Assembly: GCA_005791165.1 (NCBI GenBank)
Contig: SXXW01000004.1
Location: forward strand, 1-64,000
Length of the DNA stretch: 64,000 nt
From: Cytophagaceae bacterium
GTDB taxonomy: Bacteria > Bacteroidota > Bacteroidia > Cytophagales > Spirosomataceae
Reading direction: 5' to 3'
A model generated the notes under the pieces. That model was not told the DNA's origin. It did not search any database and worked only from the letters and a program-made list of their open reading frames with translations. The position numbers and the translations under genes were made by a program. Positions 7,999 through 16,419 of this stretch are shown here, in pieces (the stretch's first letter is position 1; every line of letters begins with the position of its first letter).

Positions 7999-9827
7999 GA
8001 TTTATATTCATCAGTTTATTCCTATTGTCCTCAAAAATATTGTTTGCGCAAGCGAATCAACATGAGATTTCTTGGGGTCAAGATGGAGCCGGAATTACGC
8101 TTCATGCGAGCTTAGGGGCTAACGTTCACGACGTAAAAATTCAAATAAGAAGTGATCGAAATACTCGAATAACGAAGATTACTGATGTTTCAAACGAACA
8201 TCCTGAGCCACAAACGGTATTGCCTAATCCTATGCCCAACAAGCAAATTTGGTATCCCGTGGTTGATTTTGTTCGAAATCCAGGCATGAAAGGGTATATT
8301 ATTCTTGACTCAATGGCCACGGTTTCCGCTTGGAACCAGCATTTTTTCAAAAAATCCGAACAAAATAAAAAGAAAATAAACCTTGAGGCAGATCGTTTGG
8401 AAGACTGGGAAAACTCGCTGTACATAGAGCCGCGCGCACGTCAAATTAAAGATTTTTATATTCAACAAACTGTGCAGCCATTAAATGGTGCATTAAACTA
8501 TCATTTTACTCCTTTAAGTGAGGATTGGAAAGGTACAATTACGTTGCATTACAAGGAAAATGGAATATCAAAAACAATCAAACATCAAATAAATTGGTCT
8601 AAAAATACCCTAGGAAGGTCGGAGCTCACAAATAGTGGTTTAACTCAAAAGAACTTAAAAATAGCACTTTCAAAATCCATCGATTATATCCTTAGATCTC
8701 AAAACAACAATACCAGCAGTCTAACTTACGGGGGGCTCAACTTATTTTATGATTTAGATGCACAGAGTTACCGATCAAATCATTGGATTTGGGGTTCAGG
8801 TCCCGCGGTAAAAGTACTTTTAAACGCCCGAAAAATACCAGCATTAACTATTTCCACATCCGCAGCAGGGCTTTTGTCTGCAGCAGAAAAAATAGGTCAG
8901 TCGGCCATCAACACGCGAATCATGGAGGTAACTCATCCCATGTTTGGTGTACCACTTTCCCGTTGGAGAAGAGATATTATTTTACCAGATTTTGGGTACC
9001 AACAATGCTACAGCACTTCAGATGCAAATTTCTTCTCTGGTTGGGCTTGGATTCCCCTTTACACGGAAACAGGAAATAAAAAATATTTAGATGCGGCAAA
9101 ATTATTAGCTGAAACGACGGATCGTTTAATGACCCAATATGGGCTTATCCCACAAGATTATTATGTGGATGAACAAAAATTTTCAGAGCATACCATTGAT
9201 GAATCGGGTTTTGGAGCTGAAGGAATTGCTAATTTATATGCCATAACCAAAGATCCTAAGTATTTCAACATGGCCGAACAATATATACAAGAGCATTTGA
9301 AAAAACTCAGTAGGCCCGACGGATTATGGGAGCGAGGATGGCATCAAAAAACAGGGGTTCAGCCGACCATAAAAATGACTCGGGGACTTGGATGGGCGAT
9401 GGAAGGATTATTGGCCGCACACCGCAACAACCCTAAAGGACCTTACCTTGCATTAGCTAAAAAAATGGCCGATCGCATGCAAGCCTGGCAAAAACCTGAT
9501 GGCCATTGGAACTTTATCACGGATGAGCCTGTCGAGAAAGTTGGGATTAGCGAAAAAGGCACAGCCTTGTGGAGTTATTTATTGTACCAATTATACGCGG
9601 CTAGCGGAGAGAAAAAATATGTCGTGATGGCTCGAAAATCATTAACTTGGTGTATGAAAAATCAATACCAAGGACCTGACCGACAAGCATATGGGGGGAT
9701 TATTGGGAAAACAATTCATTCGGCCGTCGGCGCCGCATTTAGACCTTGGTTTCCAATCACTTGCGCATATACTTCAGCCTTTTTCTCATTGGCCCTCATG
9801 GAAGAACTTAAACTGACTAAGCAATGA
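7995..9827 (+). CDS. Secreted six-hairpin glycosidase, GH88/GH105-like, with N-terminal beta domain
   Basis: A 610-residue exported protein (signal peptide ending L-F-A-Q). Residues about 20-215 look beta-rich and resemble an accessory domain. From about 225 to the end there is an (alpha/alpha)6 repeat pattern with N-F-F-S-G-W-A-W-I-P-L-Y, D-E-S-G-F-G-A-E-G-I-A-N-L-Y, R-P-D-G-L-W-E-R-G-W and M-T-R-G-L-G-W-A-M-E-G-L-L, like enzymes that hydrolyse unsaturated uronosyl residues. It is longer than ordinary GH88 or GH105 proteins (about 370-400 residues), and a different uronidase family with the same fold is possible. Both junctions are 4-base ATGA overlaps, implying translational coupling with GH88 before it and the sulfatase after it. 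Confidence 0.72.
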   Translation: MRFIFISLFLLSSKILFAQANQHEISWGQDGAGITLHASLGANVHDVKIQIRSDRNTRITKITDVSNEHPEPQTVLPNPMPNKQIWYPVVDFVRNPGMKGYIILDSMATVSAWNQHFFKKSEQNKKKINLEADRLEDWENSLYIEPRARQIKDFYIQQTVQPLNGALNYHFTPLSEDWKGTITLHYKENGISKTIKHQINWSKNTLGRSELTNSGLTQKNLKIALSKSIDYILRSQNNNTSSLTYGGLNLFYDLDAQSYRSNHWIWGSGPAVKVLLNARKIPALTISTSAAGLLSAAEKIGQSAINTRIMEVTHPMFGVPLSRWRRDIILPDFGYQQCYSTSDANFFSGWAWIPLYTETGNKKYLDAAKLLAETTDRLMTQYGLIPQDYYVDEQKFSEHTIDESGFGAEGIANLYAITKDPKYFNMAEQYIQEHLKKLSRPDGLWERGWHQKTGVQPTIKMTRGLGWAMEGLLAAHRNNPKGPYLALAKKMADRMQAWQKPDGHWNFITDEPVEKVGISEKGTALWSYLLYQLYAASGEKKYVVMARKSLTWCMKNQYQGPDRQAYGGIIGKTIHSAVGAAFRPWFPITCAYTSAFFSLALMEELKLTKQ

Positions 9828-11365
9828 AAAATCACTTCCTAATTTGCTTATTGTTAATAGGCATTCAACCCATTTTATTGGCGCAAAAAACGCCTCCTAA
9901 TGTCATCGTGATTTTGGTGGACGACATGGGTTATAGTGATATCGGAATATTTGGATCAGAAATCAAAACGCCCAACATCGATTTACTCGGTAAAAAGGGA
10001 GCCATTTTTACCCAATTTTACAATGCAGGACGCTGTTGTCCGAGTAGAGCTTCCTTACTCACAGGCATGTATCCGCACCAAGCAGGGATGGGAGGAATGG
10101 TGGTTACAAGTGATTATGATCGAAATAAAACGGGATCTTACCAAGGTTTTTTAAACGTAAATACCCCGACAATTGCCGAAGAATTAAAAAAGAATGGGTA
10201 CAATACCTACATGACGGGCAAATGGCATGTGGGCGAAAAAAAGCCCGATTGGCCTAACCAAAGAGGTTTTGATCACTTTTACGGATTAATTTCAGGGGCC
10301 AATAGTTATTATGAATTATTGCCTAAACGCCAGCTCGTTGAAGATAACGAGCCTTTTGCACCCAAGGGGAATTATTATTTTACAGATGCCATTTCAGATA
10401 AATCCGTTTCCTATTTACGGAAAAATCATTCTACGGGAAAACCGTTTTTTCTATATGTGGCCTACACGGCGCCACACTGGCCGATACACGCGCCCCAAGA
10501 ATTGATTGATTCCTATAAATCTACATATACTCAGGGATGGGAAGCTCTGCGGAAGCAGCGATTTGACCAACAAAATAAAGTTAAATTAAACCCCAATATT
10601 GACCATTTACCTGGATCGGATCCAATGATTGTAGATTTTGAAAAAGAAGCCGACAAGACCATTTGGATCGAAAAAATGGCCACTTATGCGGCCATGGTCG
10701 ACAAGATGGATCAAGGAATCGGGAAAATTATACAAGAATTAAAAGCCACTGGAACCTTTGACAATACCGTTATTTTCTTCCTTTCAGATAATGGCGCTTG
10801 CCACGAGGTATTAAATGAACGTTCATCCAAAGATTTAGGACAAGAGAAATACAATGCTTCATTAACAACGAGAATTGGCGCCCCAGGAAGTTATACAACC
10901 TATGGAAAAGAATGGGCCTATGCTAGCAATACTCCATTCCGGATGTACAAACATTGGATGCATGAAGGTGGGATTTCGACGCCATTAATTATTTCATACC
11001 CAACCGGAATTAAAAAAAGCTTTCAAAGTGACCAAGTAGGACATATCATGGATATTTTCCCAACCATCATGGACTTAACAAAAACAAAAACAACAAAGGC
11101 TGTCGAGGGAAAAAGCTTGGTCCCCATATTTAAACAAAGTAAAAGGGAATCCCAACCTTATATTGCTTGGGAACATTTTGGGAATAAAGCGATTCGGGAA
11201 GGGGATTGGAAACTAGTTTGGGACGATGAAGTGAAAGAATGGGAATTGTATAATGTTCGATTAGATCGAATTGAATCAAATAATTTAATCAAAAAAAATC
11301 CCGAAAAATTTAAAAATCTTTTAGCTAAATACTCGGAGTGGGCCTCAAAAATGCAAGTCAAATGA
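9824..11365 (+). CDS. Secreted S1 sulfatase, arylsulfatase type (possibly S1_4)
   Basis: 513 residues with a Sec signal peptide ending L-L-A-Q. The sulfatase signature is C71-C-P-S-R-A-S-L-L-T-G, in which Cys71 would become formylglycine; the metal pair is in V-D-D-M-G-Y. Downstream are M-T-G-K-W-H-V-G, P-F-F-L-Y-V-A-Y-T-A-P-H-W-P, a Q-G-W-E-A-L-R-K-Q-R segment and F-L-S-D-N-G-A, typical of the larger arylsulfatase subgroup. It is clearly a different subfamily from the other sulfatase of the cassette, so it probably removes a sulfate at another position or sugar. It overlaps both neighbours by ATGA. The exact substrate cannot be read from sequence. Confidence 0.92.
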   Translation: MKNHFLICLLLIGIQPILLAQKTPPNVIVILVDDMGYSDIGIFGSEIKTPNIDLLGKKGAIFTQFYNAGRCCPSRASLLTGMYPHQAGMGGMVVTSDYDRNKTGSYQGFLNVNTPTIAEELKKNGYNTYMTGKWHVGEKKPDWPNQRGFDHFYGLISGANSYYELLPKRQLVEDNEPFAPKGNYYFTDAISDKSVSYLRKNHSTGKPFFLYVAYTAPHWPIHAPQELIDSYKSTYTQGWEALRKQRFDQQNKVKLNPNIDHLPGSDPMIVDFEKEADKTIWIEKMATYAAMVDKMDQGIGKIIQELKATGTFDNTVIFFLSDNGACHEVLNERSSKDLGQEKYNASLTTRIGAPGSYTTYGKEWAYASNTPFRMYKHWMHEGGISTPLIISYPTGIKKSFQSDQVGHIMDIFPTIMDLTKTKTTKAVEGKSLVPIFKQSKRESQPYIAWEHFGNKAIREGDWKLVWDDEVKEWELYNVRLDRIESNNLIKKNPEKFKNLLAKYSEWASKMQVK

Positions 11366-12510
11366 AATTGAAAATTTCTTTCTTATTTCTCTTTTTAGTA
11401 AGCAATATCCCAGGTTTTTCTGTAGCTCCTAGGGAGATTTATTCCAAAGAACGTATTGCAAAAACTATAGCCATAGCAGATAAAAATTTAGCTCAAAAAC
11501 CCATTACGGTTACCGCCACTCAATGTCCTCGATCAGCTGGAGGCCTTAATGATTTTTATTCAGAAGGCGATTATTGGTGGCCAGACCCTGCAAATCCAAA
11601 TGGTCCTTATATTCAAAGAGACGGAGAGACTAATCCAGAAAATTTTGTGGCACACCGATTAGCCATGATACGTTTCAGTGAGATTGTCGGTTCACTCGCC
11701 TCTGCCTATACATTCACAAAAAAAGCTCAATATGCCAAAGCAGCTATTCCACATTTTAAGGCTTGGTTTGTGGACCCATCCACGCGCATGAACCCTTCTC
11801 TATTATATGCTCAGGCAATTAAAGGAAAAGCAACGGGTCGCGGCATTGGAATTATTGATACCATCCATTTTTTAGAAGTGGTCAAAGCCATGGAAGCCTT
11901 AAAAAGCCAAATTGCTCCAGAGGACTATGCTGCATTTGTCGCCTGGTTTAAGGAATATGTACTTTGGATGACGACGCATCCCTATGGAATAGCTGAAAGA
12001 GATGCCTTGAATAATCATGGAACTTGTTGGGCACTCCAAGTGGCCGTATTTGCATCTTTTACAGGCAACGCCTCTTTGATTGATTTTTGCAGAAAACGCT
12101 TTCGAACAAATTTTATTCCGGACCAAATGGCGGCTGATGGATCATTTCCACTTGAATTAAAACGGACAAAGCCCTACGGTTATTCCATATTTAATCTAGA
12201 TATCATGAGTACGCTAGCCCATGTGTTGAATATGTGGGACTGGCAAATGCCTGATGGACGGTCGATTAAAAAAGGGGTATCCTATCTATTTCCATTCATC
12301 AAAGATAAAAGTCGGTGGACCTATCCGGCTGATGTCATGTATTTCGATCAGTGGCCTATCGCGCAAAGTTTTCTGTATTTTTCTGCGATTCATGGCGATG
12401 ATAAAAGTTTGGCTCTTTGGAAAAAACTAGATAATTTCCCTACTAACCAAGAAGTCATCCGAAATTTCCCGATTCGAAATCCCATTTTATGGAACCAAAA
12501 ACCCTTTTAA
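11362..12510 (+). CDS. Alginate-lyase-fold polysaccharide lyase (PL5/PL38-like), secreted
   Basis: 382 residues from the ATG that overlaps the upstream stop as ATGA; this start is preferred to an in-frame codon 24 bases earlier because a clean signal peptide (about 1-22) begins here. The body is an alginate_lyase-type alpha-helical domain: G-D-Y-W-W-P-D-P, G-R-G-I-G-I-I-D-T, L-N-N-H-G-T (residues 216-221, His219) and R-T-K-P-Y-G-Y-S (268-275). In PL5 lyases the N-N-H histidine and a downstream tyrosine are catalytic, and both have counterparts here. The substrate could be mannuronate, glucuronate or a related uronan. It ends one base from the convergent small gene with no terminator between them. 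The N-terminal third of the facing PL-GH92 fusion is its paralogue. Confidence 0.84.
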   Translation: MKLKISFLFLFLVSNIPGFSVAPREIYSKERIAKTIAIADKNLAQKPITVTATQCPRSAGGLNDFYSEGDYWWPDPANPNGPYIQRDGETNPENFVAHRLAMIRFSEIVGSLASAYTFTKKAQYAKAAIPHFKAWFVDPSTRMNPSLLYAQAIKGKATGRGIGIIDTIHFLEVVKAMEALKSQIAPEDYAAFVAWFKEYVLWMTTHPYGIAERDALNNHGTCWALQVAVFASFTGNASLIDFCRKRFRTNFIPDQMAADGSFPLELKRTKPYGYSIFNLDIMSTLAHVLNMWDWQMPDGRSIKKGVSYLFPFIKDKSRWTYPADVMYFDQWPIAQSFLYFSAIHGDDKSLALWKKLDNFPTNQEVIRNFPIRNPILWNQKPF

Positions 12511-12511
12511 T

Positions 12512-12907
12512 TTAGGGTAAAATAAGGTGAATTTCGTATTTGATTCCACGATCCGCAAGAATGATCACATTGCCGGAATCATCGATGTCTGTTGGCTTAA
12601 AACTAGCCACCAATTCCTTATCTATTTTGTCAAAATCAATGTGAATAACTTGGCAACCTTGAATTTCCACATAAGTTGAAAACTCAAGGTTGTTTTTAGG
12701 TTGTTGGCCTTTTTGCTCAACCTTGATTATCGCCTTAAAGGGACCATCTTCAAACGTGCAGCCAAAATTCGGAGTTTTATACTCGATGTTTTTTTTTGTT
12801 TGTGCAGATGTCTCTGCACAAACACCCATAAAAAAAATGATACATAAGCACTTGATCAAATAATTTGATAGGTAAATCAGTGGGGCTATTTTTACATTAA
12901 TGTGCAT
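12512..12907 (-). CDS. Small secreted protein of unknown function, coupled to the PL-GH92 gene
   Basis: 131 residues; I do not recognise a family. The start overlaps the stop of the upstream PL-GH92 gene as TAATG, a usual sign of translational coupling, which supports this start even though it gives a long hydrophilic stretch before the hydrophobic segment (about 17-34, ending T-S-A-Q). The mature part is about 95 residues, beta-rich, with two cysteines (in N-F-G-C-T-F and I-Q-G-C-Q-V) that could form a disulfide. It could be a small carbohydrate-binding or inhibitor-like partner of the fusion enzyme, but that is speculation. Confidence 0.68.
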   Translation of the reverse strand: MHINVKIAPLIYLSNYLIKCLCIIFFMGVCAETSAQTKKNIEYKTPNFGCTFEDGPFKAIIKVEQKGQQPKNNLEFSTYVEIQGCQVIHIDFDKIDKELVASFKPTDIDDSGNVIILADRGIKYEIHLILP

Positions 12908-15900
12908 TATTGGCCAAAGTTCTTGTTCGGATTAGCACCTAAAACATACCTAATTTTTCCCCCTTTAATTAGGTCAGGATGTGAAATCCAAGATTTTATC
13001 GGCTTGCCATTGAAACTTGCCTGCTGGATATACATATTGTCCTGAGAATTATTTTTTGTCTCTATGGAAATTGTTTTTCCTGGATAAAAATCAGGATTTA
13101 ATTTAATTTCAATTTTATCAAAAATAGGGCTGCTTAAATCGTAATAGGGCGTTTGAGCGACACCACCATCCATACTAAATAGGCCTATTTTCATTAATAC
13201 GGCTAATGATCCCATGAGTCCCTGGTCCTCATCACCACTATATCCATAATCGGACGACAGGCCTGAATAAACTTTTTCGATGACCTTACGGGTCCATTTT
13301 TGGGTCAACCAAGGAGCACCGATTTGATTGAAAATATAGCTCGTTTGGATGGAAGGCTGGTTCCCAAAGTTTAAATAAACTCGGCGATTTTCCTCCTGAG
13401 TTTCCTTATCATGAGATTTACCACTAACAAAATCATGTGCAGAAGCCTTTTCAAAAGACTCATTTAATTTTGCCACCGCTTTATCTTTTCCTCCCATCAA
13501 GTTGGCCAATCCTTTTATATCATGTGGTACAAACCAAGTCCATTGGGCTGCATTTCCTTCTTCCCAACCATGGTCATAACGTAAAATATCCACTGATTTC
13601 TCCCAGTTTCCATCAAGATTTTTGATCCACATCCAACCTAATTCTGGGTTCCATATATTTTTAAAGTTCTGCGAGCGCTTCATAAACAATTGATAATCCT
13701 CTGTTTTCCCTAAGGCCTTTGACATTTGGGCTAAAGAGAAATCCTGATAAGCATATTCAAGCGTTTGCGCAGATCCATCCATGTGAAAACCATATCGAAT
13801 ATTACTGATGGGATGAGGCACATAGCCGCGCTCCATGTAATACTCAATTCCACCACCCTTAAAAGTTTTGTGTTCATAACCCGCCTTGCTCATCATACCT
13901 CCCGGAAAATGATTTTTACGCATACCTTCATATGCCTTTTGTATATCAAAACCACGAATCCCTTTTTGGTATGCACTTACAATAAATGGAGTCGAAGATG
14001 CTCCCGTCATCACATAGGTGTAATTTCCACCCGCGGGACCTCTCGGAATTAAGCCTCCGTCATCATACATCATCAGCATCGAATTGATGAACGATTCGGT
14101 CACCTCAGGATAAACCAAATGCCACAGGGTATTGATCGTCCATTGCGCTCCCCACATGGCATCAAAATTATGGTGATTAAATTTCGGTTGGCCATTCGCC
14201 TTCAACGGAATTTGACCCGTGCGTGGCTTTTCACCTGTCATGTCCAAATATTTTCCATTCACATCGCTGACAATCCTTCTCCCTTGCAAAGCATGAAACA
14301 AGTCGGTGTAAAATCTTTTCTTCGCCACTTCATCCTTGCCTTCCACCTGAATACGGCCTAGCCATTCATTCCATTCAGATTTACTTTCTTCCACGACACG
14401 GTCAAAATCCCAGTGAGGAATTTCCGTTTTCAGGTTTAAACCTGCCTGCTCTGTGCTCACATAGGAGATGGCAACTTTCATCAAACGCTCTTCATTTTTG
14501 TCCGTTGGGAAGCTCACGTAAACCCCTATTTTCTCCCCTTCAATCTCATTTGAAAAAGCTTCTAATTTACCTTTTCTCCATGCGGCAATTTTAGTAAATG
14601 GCTTATCAAATTCGACAACAAAATAAACGGGCAGAATTTTTGGTCGGCGTACCGCCGGCGACATGATGGCATAGCCTTCAATTCGACGATCACCGACTTG
14701 CTTAACATACGCACTTTGGGTATCAGATGGTCCTAAAAAAGTAGCAAAATCGAATAATATTTGACTTTGATCCGCCTTTGGATAGGTGTATTTGTGAAAT
14801 CCTACACGGGTCGTGGCCGTCAACTGCGCTTTAATCTTATACGATTCCAAATAGACTTCATGGTATCCAGGTTTGGCTATTTCCTTGGCATGCGAAAAAG
14901 TGGATCCATATTGACCTGAACCTAATTGGCCTTTAAATTCCCCCGTGGTAGGTAACACAGGGACCCCAGATAATTGCCAACCGTGAATGTGGCTAAAGCA
15001 TTTAATGCTATCTGATTTATATCGATATCCCGCTCCCCAGTCACTTTGAACACCATTATCAGGACTTAGATTGACCATACCAAAAGGCCTACTGGTCGAG
15101 TTAAAGAAAAACCAGCGAGAATTAGATGAATCTAAAAATGGATCCACCAAATCAGATGGAGAGAATTTATCATGATTAGCAACACTTACTTTTTTCGCTA
15201 AATCGGAATAAGAAATGTCTTTAAAAGCTTTAAAACCCTCTATCAAGATTTCTTCTGAATCGGCCCAATGAATTTCAGCAATTTGCTGGTATGGCCACAC
15301 CTTATCTTTTTTGATGTAAGGGATTAAAAAATCCAAGCATTTCTTAATTGACGCACCCTCAGGTGTTTGATAATGCCATAGATCAACATTCAATTTTTGC
15401 GCAAATTCGGCTAAATAAAAGAAGCCTCGGAGATTCATTAATGAATAACCAAAAGACTTAGTTCTGGCCAATTCATGGGGTTGTGATCCGTCGGGCTTCA
15501 ACTGCGAAGCCATCCGAGATTTGGTGATTTCCAATTGGCGCCTGGCCAACTCATTTTCGCCCAAAAACATAGCAAAATTGACAATTTGAACATCATAATA
15601 AGTGCCATGGTTGTTATGCTCATCAGCTTCATCCTTACCTATGGGACTTTCAATAAGCCAAGTCAAAAAGTCTTTAAACCAAATTTTTAATGCTTGATGA
15701 TCGGATTTACGCCAATGCGTAGATGCTTGCAATTTCTCTGCAGCATCCGTGATTTTAATCAGAAATCGGGTTTCAATGATGCCAATTCCCCGACCTGTAT
15801 TTATGCCAGGAATACCTTGGCTAAAATTCAAATTTGGATTCTGTTTTGTTTTTGGATCTATAAACCAAGTCTTAATTAATTGAGAGGCAAAGGCCGCATA

Positions 15901-16248
15901 TTTTTCATTTTTGGTTTTTTGAAATGCTTGTGTCAATAATTCCACATCGTCAATCAGTTCATCCATTTCATCCGAATCAGTGATTCCCTTTATTTCAGGA
16001 TTTTTAACACCATCTTTCCGGATGTACGGTTTCCCATCGGGTTTGCTTGGATCTGGCCACCAATAAGGTCCTTGGCTCATATAATCATGCTTGTCTCCAC
16101 TAGGTGGAATTTGAGTTTTATGCATGACCGTATAAAGCTTATGTAAAGCAATGATACGATCAGCCTTTTTAATCAGCCCGGGATTATCTTTTGCACTAAG
16201 AGAAATAAACGATAGAGTAAAGAATAAGAGTAGTAAATAATTTTTCAT
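12907..16248 (-). CDS. Secreted fusion: alginate-lyase-like domain plus GH92-like alpha-mannosidase domain
   Basis: 1113 residues with a Sec signal peptide (1-19). Residues about 23-355 are an alginate_lyase-type domain with Y-M-S-Q-G-P-Y-W-W-P-D-P, G-R-G-I-G-I-I-E-T, H-N-N-H-G-T (211-216) and G-Y-S (Tyr268). Residues about 365-1110 are GH92-like: D-P-F-L-D-S, R-P-F-G-M-V-N-L-S-P-D-N (about 387-398), E-E-G-N-A-A-Q-W-T-W-F-V-P-H-D (896-910) and G-D-E-D-Q-G (1005-1010). GH92 enzymes are calcium-dependent exo-alpha-mannosidases. The usual N-E-P-S-H segment is N-Q-P-S-I here (963-967), so one expected acidic residue and a histidine are changed, which may alter metal or substrate binding. Nothing suggests a frameshift: both halves are intact and joined in frame. 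A small secreted protein is translated from its stop. Confidence 0.86.
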   Translation of the reverse strand: MKNYLLLLFFTLSFISLSAKDNPGLIKKADRIIALHKLYTVMHKTQIPPSGDKHDYMSQGPYWWPDPSKPDGKPYIRKDGVKNPEIKGITDSDEMDELIDDVELLTQAFQKTKNEKYAAFASQLIKTWFIDPKTKQNPNLNFSQGIPGINTGRGIGIIETRFLIKITDAAEKLQASTHWRKSDHQALKIWFKDFLTWLIESPIGKDEADEHNNHGTYYDVQIVNFAMFLGENELARRQLEITKSRMASQLKPDGSQPHELARTKSFGYSLMNLRGFFYLAEFAQKLNVDLWHYQTPEGASIKKCLDFLIPYIKKDKVWPYQQIAEIHWADSEEILIEGFKAFKDISYSDLAKKVSVANHDKFSPSDLVDPFLDSSNSRWFFFNSTSRPFGMVNLSPDNGVQSDWGAGYRYKSDSIKCFSHIHGWQLSGVPVLPTTGEFKGQLGSGQYGSTFSHAKEIAKPGYHEVYLESYKIKAQLTATTRVGFHKYTYPKADQSQILFDFATFLGPSDTQSAYVKQVGDRRIEGYAIMSPAVRRPKILPVYFVVEFDKPFTKIAAWRKGKLEAFSNEIEGEKIGVYVSFPTDKNEERLMKVAISYVSTEQAGLNLKTEIPHWDFDRVVEESKSEWNEWLGRIQVEGKDEVAKKRFYTDLFHALQGRRIVSDVNGKYLDMTGEKPRTGQIPLKANGQPKFNHHNFDAMWGAQWTINTLWHLVYPEVTESFINSMLMMYDDGGLIPRGPAGGNYTYVMTGASSTPFIVSAYQKGIRGFDIQKAYEGMRKNHFPGGMMSKAGYEHKTFKGGGIEYYMERGYVPHPISNIRYGFHMDGSAQTLEYAYQDFSLAQMSKALGKTEDYQLFMKRSQNFKNIWNPELGWMWIKNLDGNWEKSVDILRYDHGWEEGNAAQWTWFVPHDIKGLANLMGGKDKAVAKLNESFEKASAHDFVSGKSHDKETQEENRRVYLNFGNQPSIQTSYIFNQIGAPWLTQKWTRKVIEKVYSGLSSDYGYSGDEDQGLMGSLAVLMKIGLFSMDGGVAQTPYYDLSSPIFDKIEIKLNPDFYPGKTISIETKNNSQDNMYIQQASFNGKPIKSWISHPDLIKGGKIRYVLGANPNKNFGQ

Positions 16249-16419
16249 ACAAGTAAATTGGGTAAACTTGAAAGCAAATTAGCGATGATTTATAGTGAAT
16301 TAAAATAATTCTGTAATTAATTCAAAAAACAGTAAATATTTAAAATCAATCATAAAAATTGAAACACAATCTTTATATTTAAATTCAAAAAACACCTCTT
16401 TTCCCATAAAACTAGCTCC
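16249..16419. other. Divergent intergenic region between the PL-GH92 fusion and the epimerase
   Basis: 171 bases of AT-rich sequence that must carry the promoters of both divergent genes. I found no good TAnnTTTG box, no copy of the LacI-type palindrome found upstream of the first susC, and no convincing small ORF. Confidence 0.5.
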
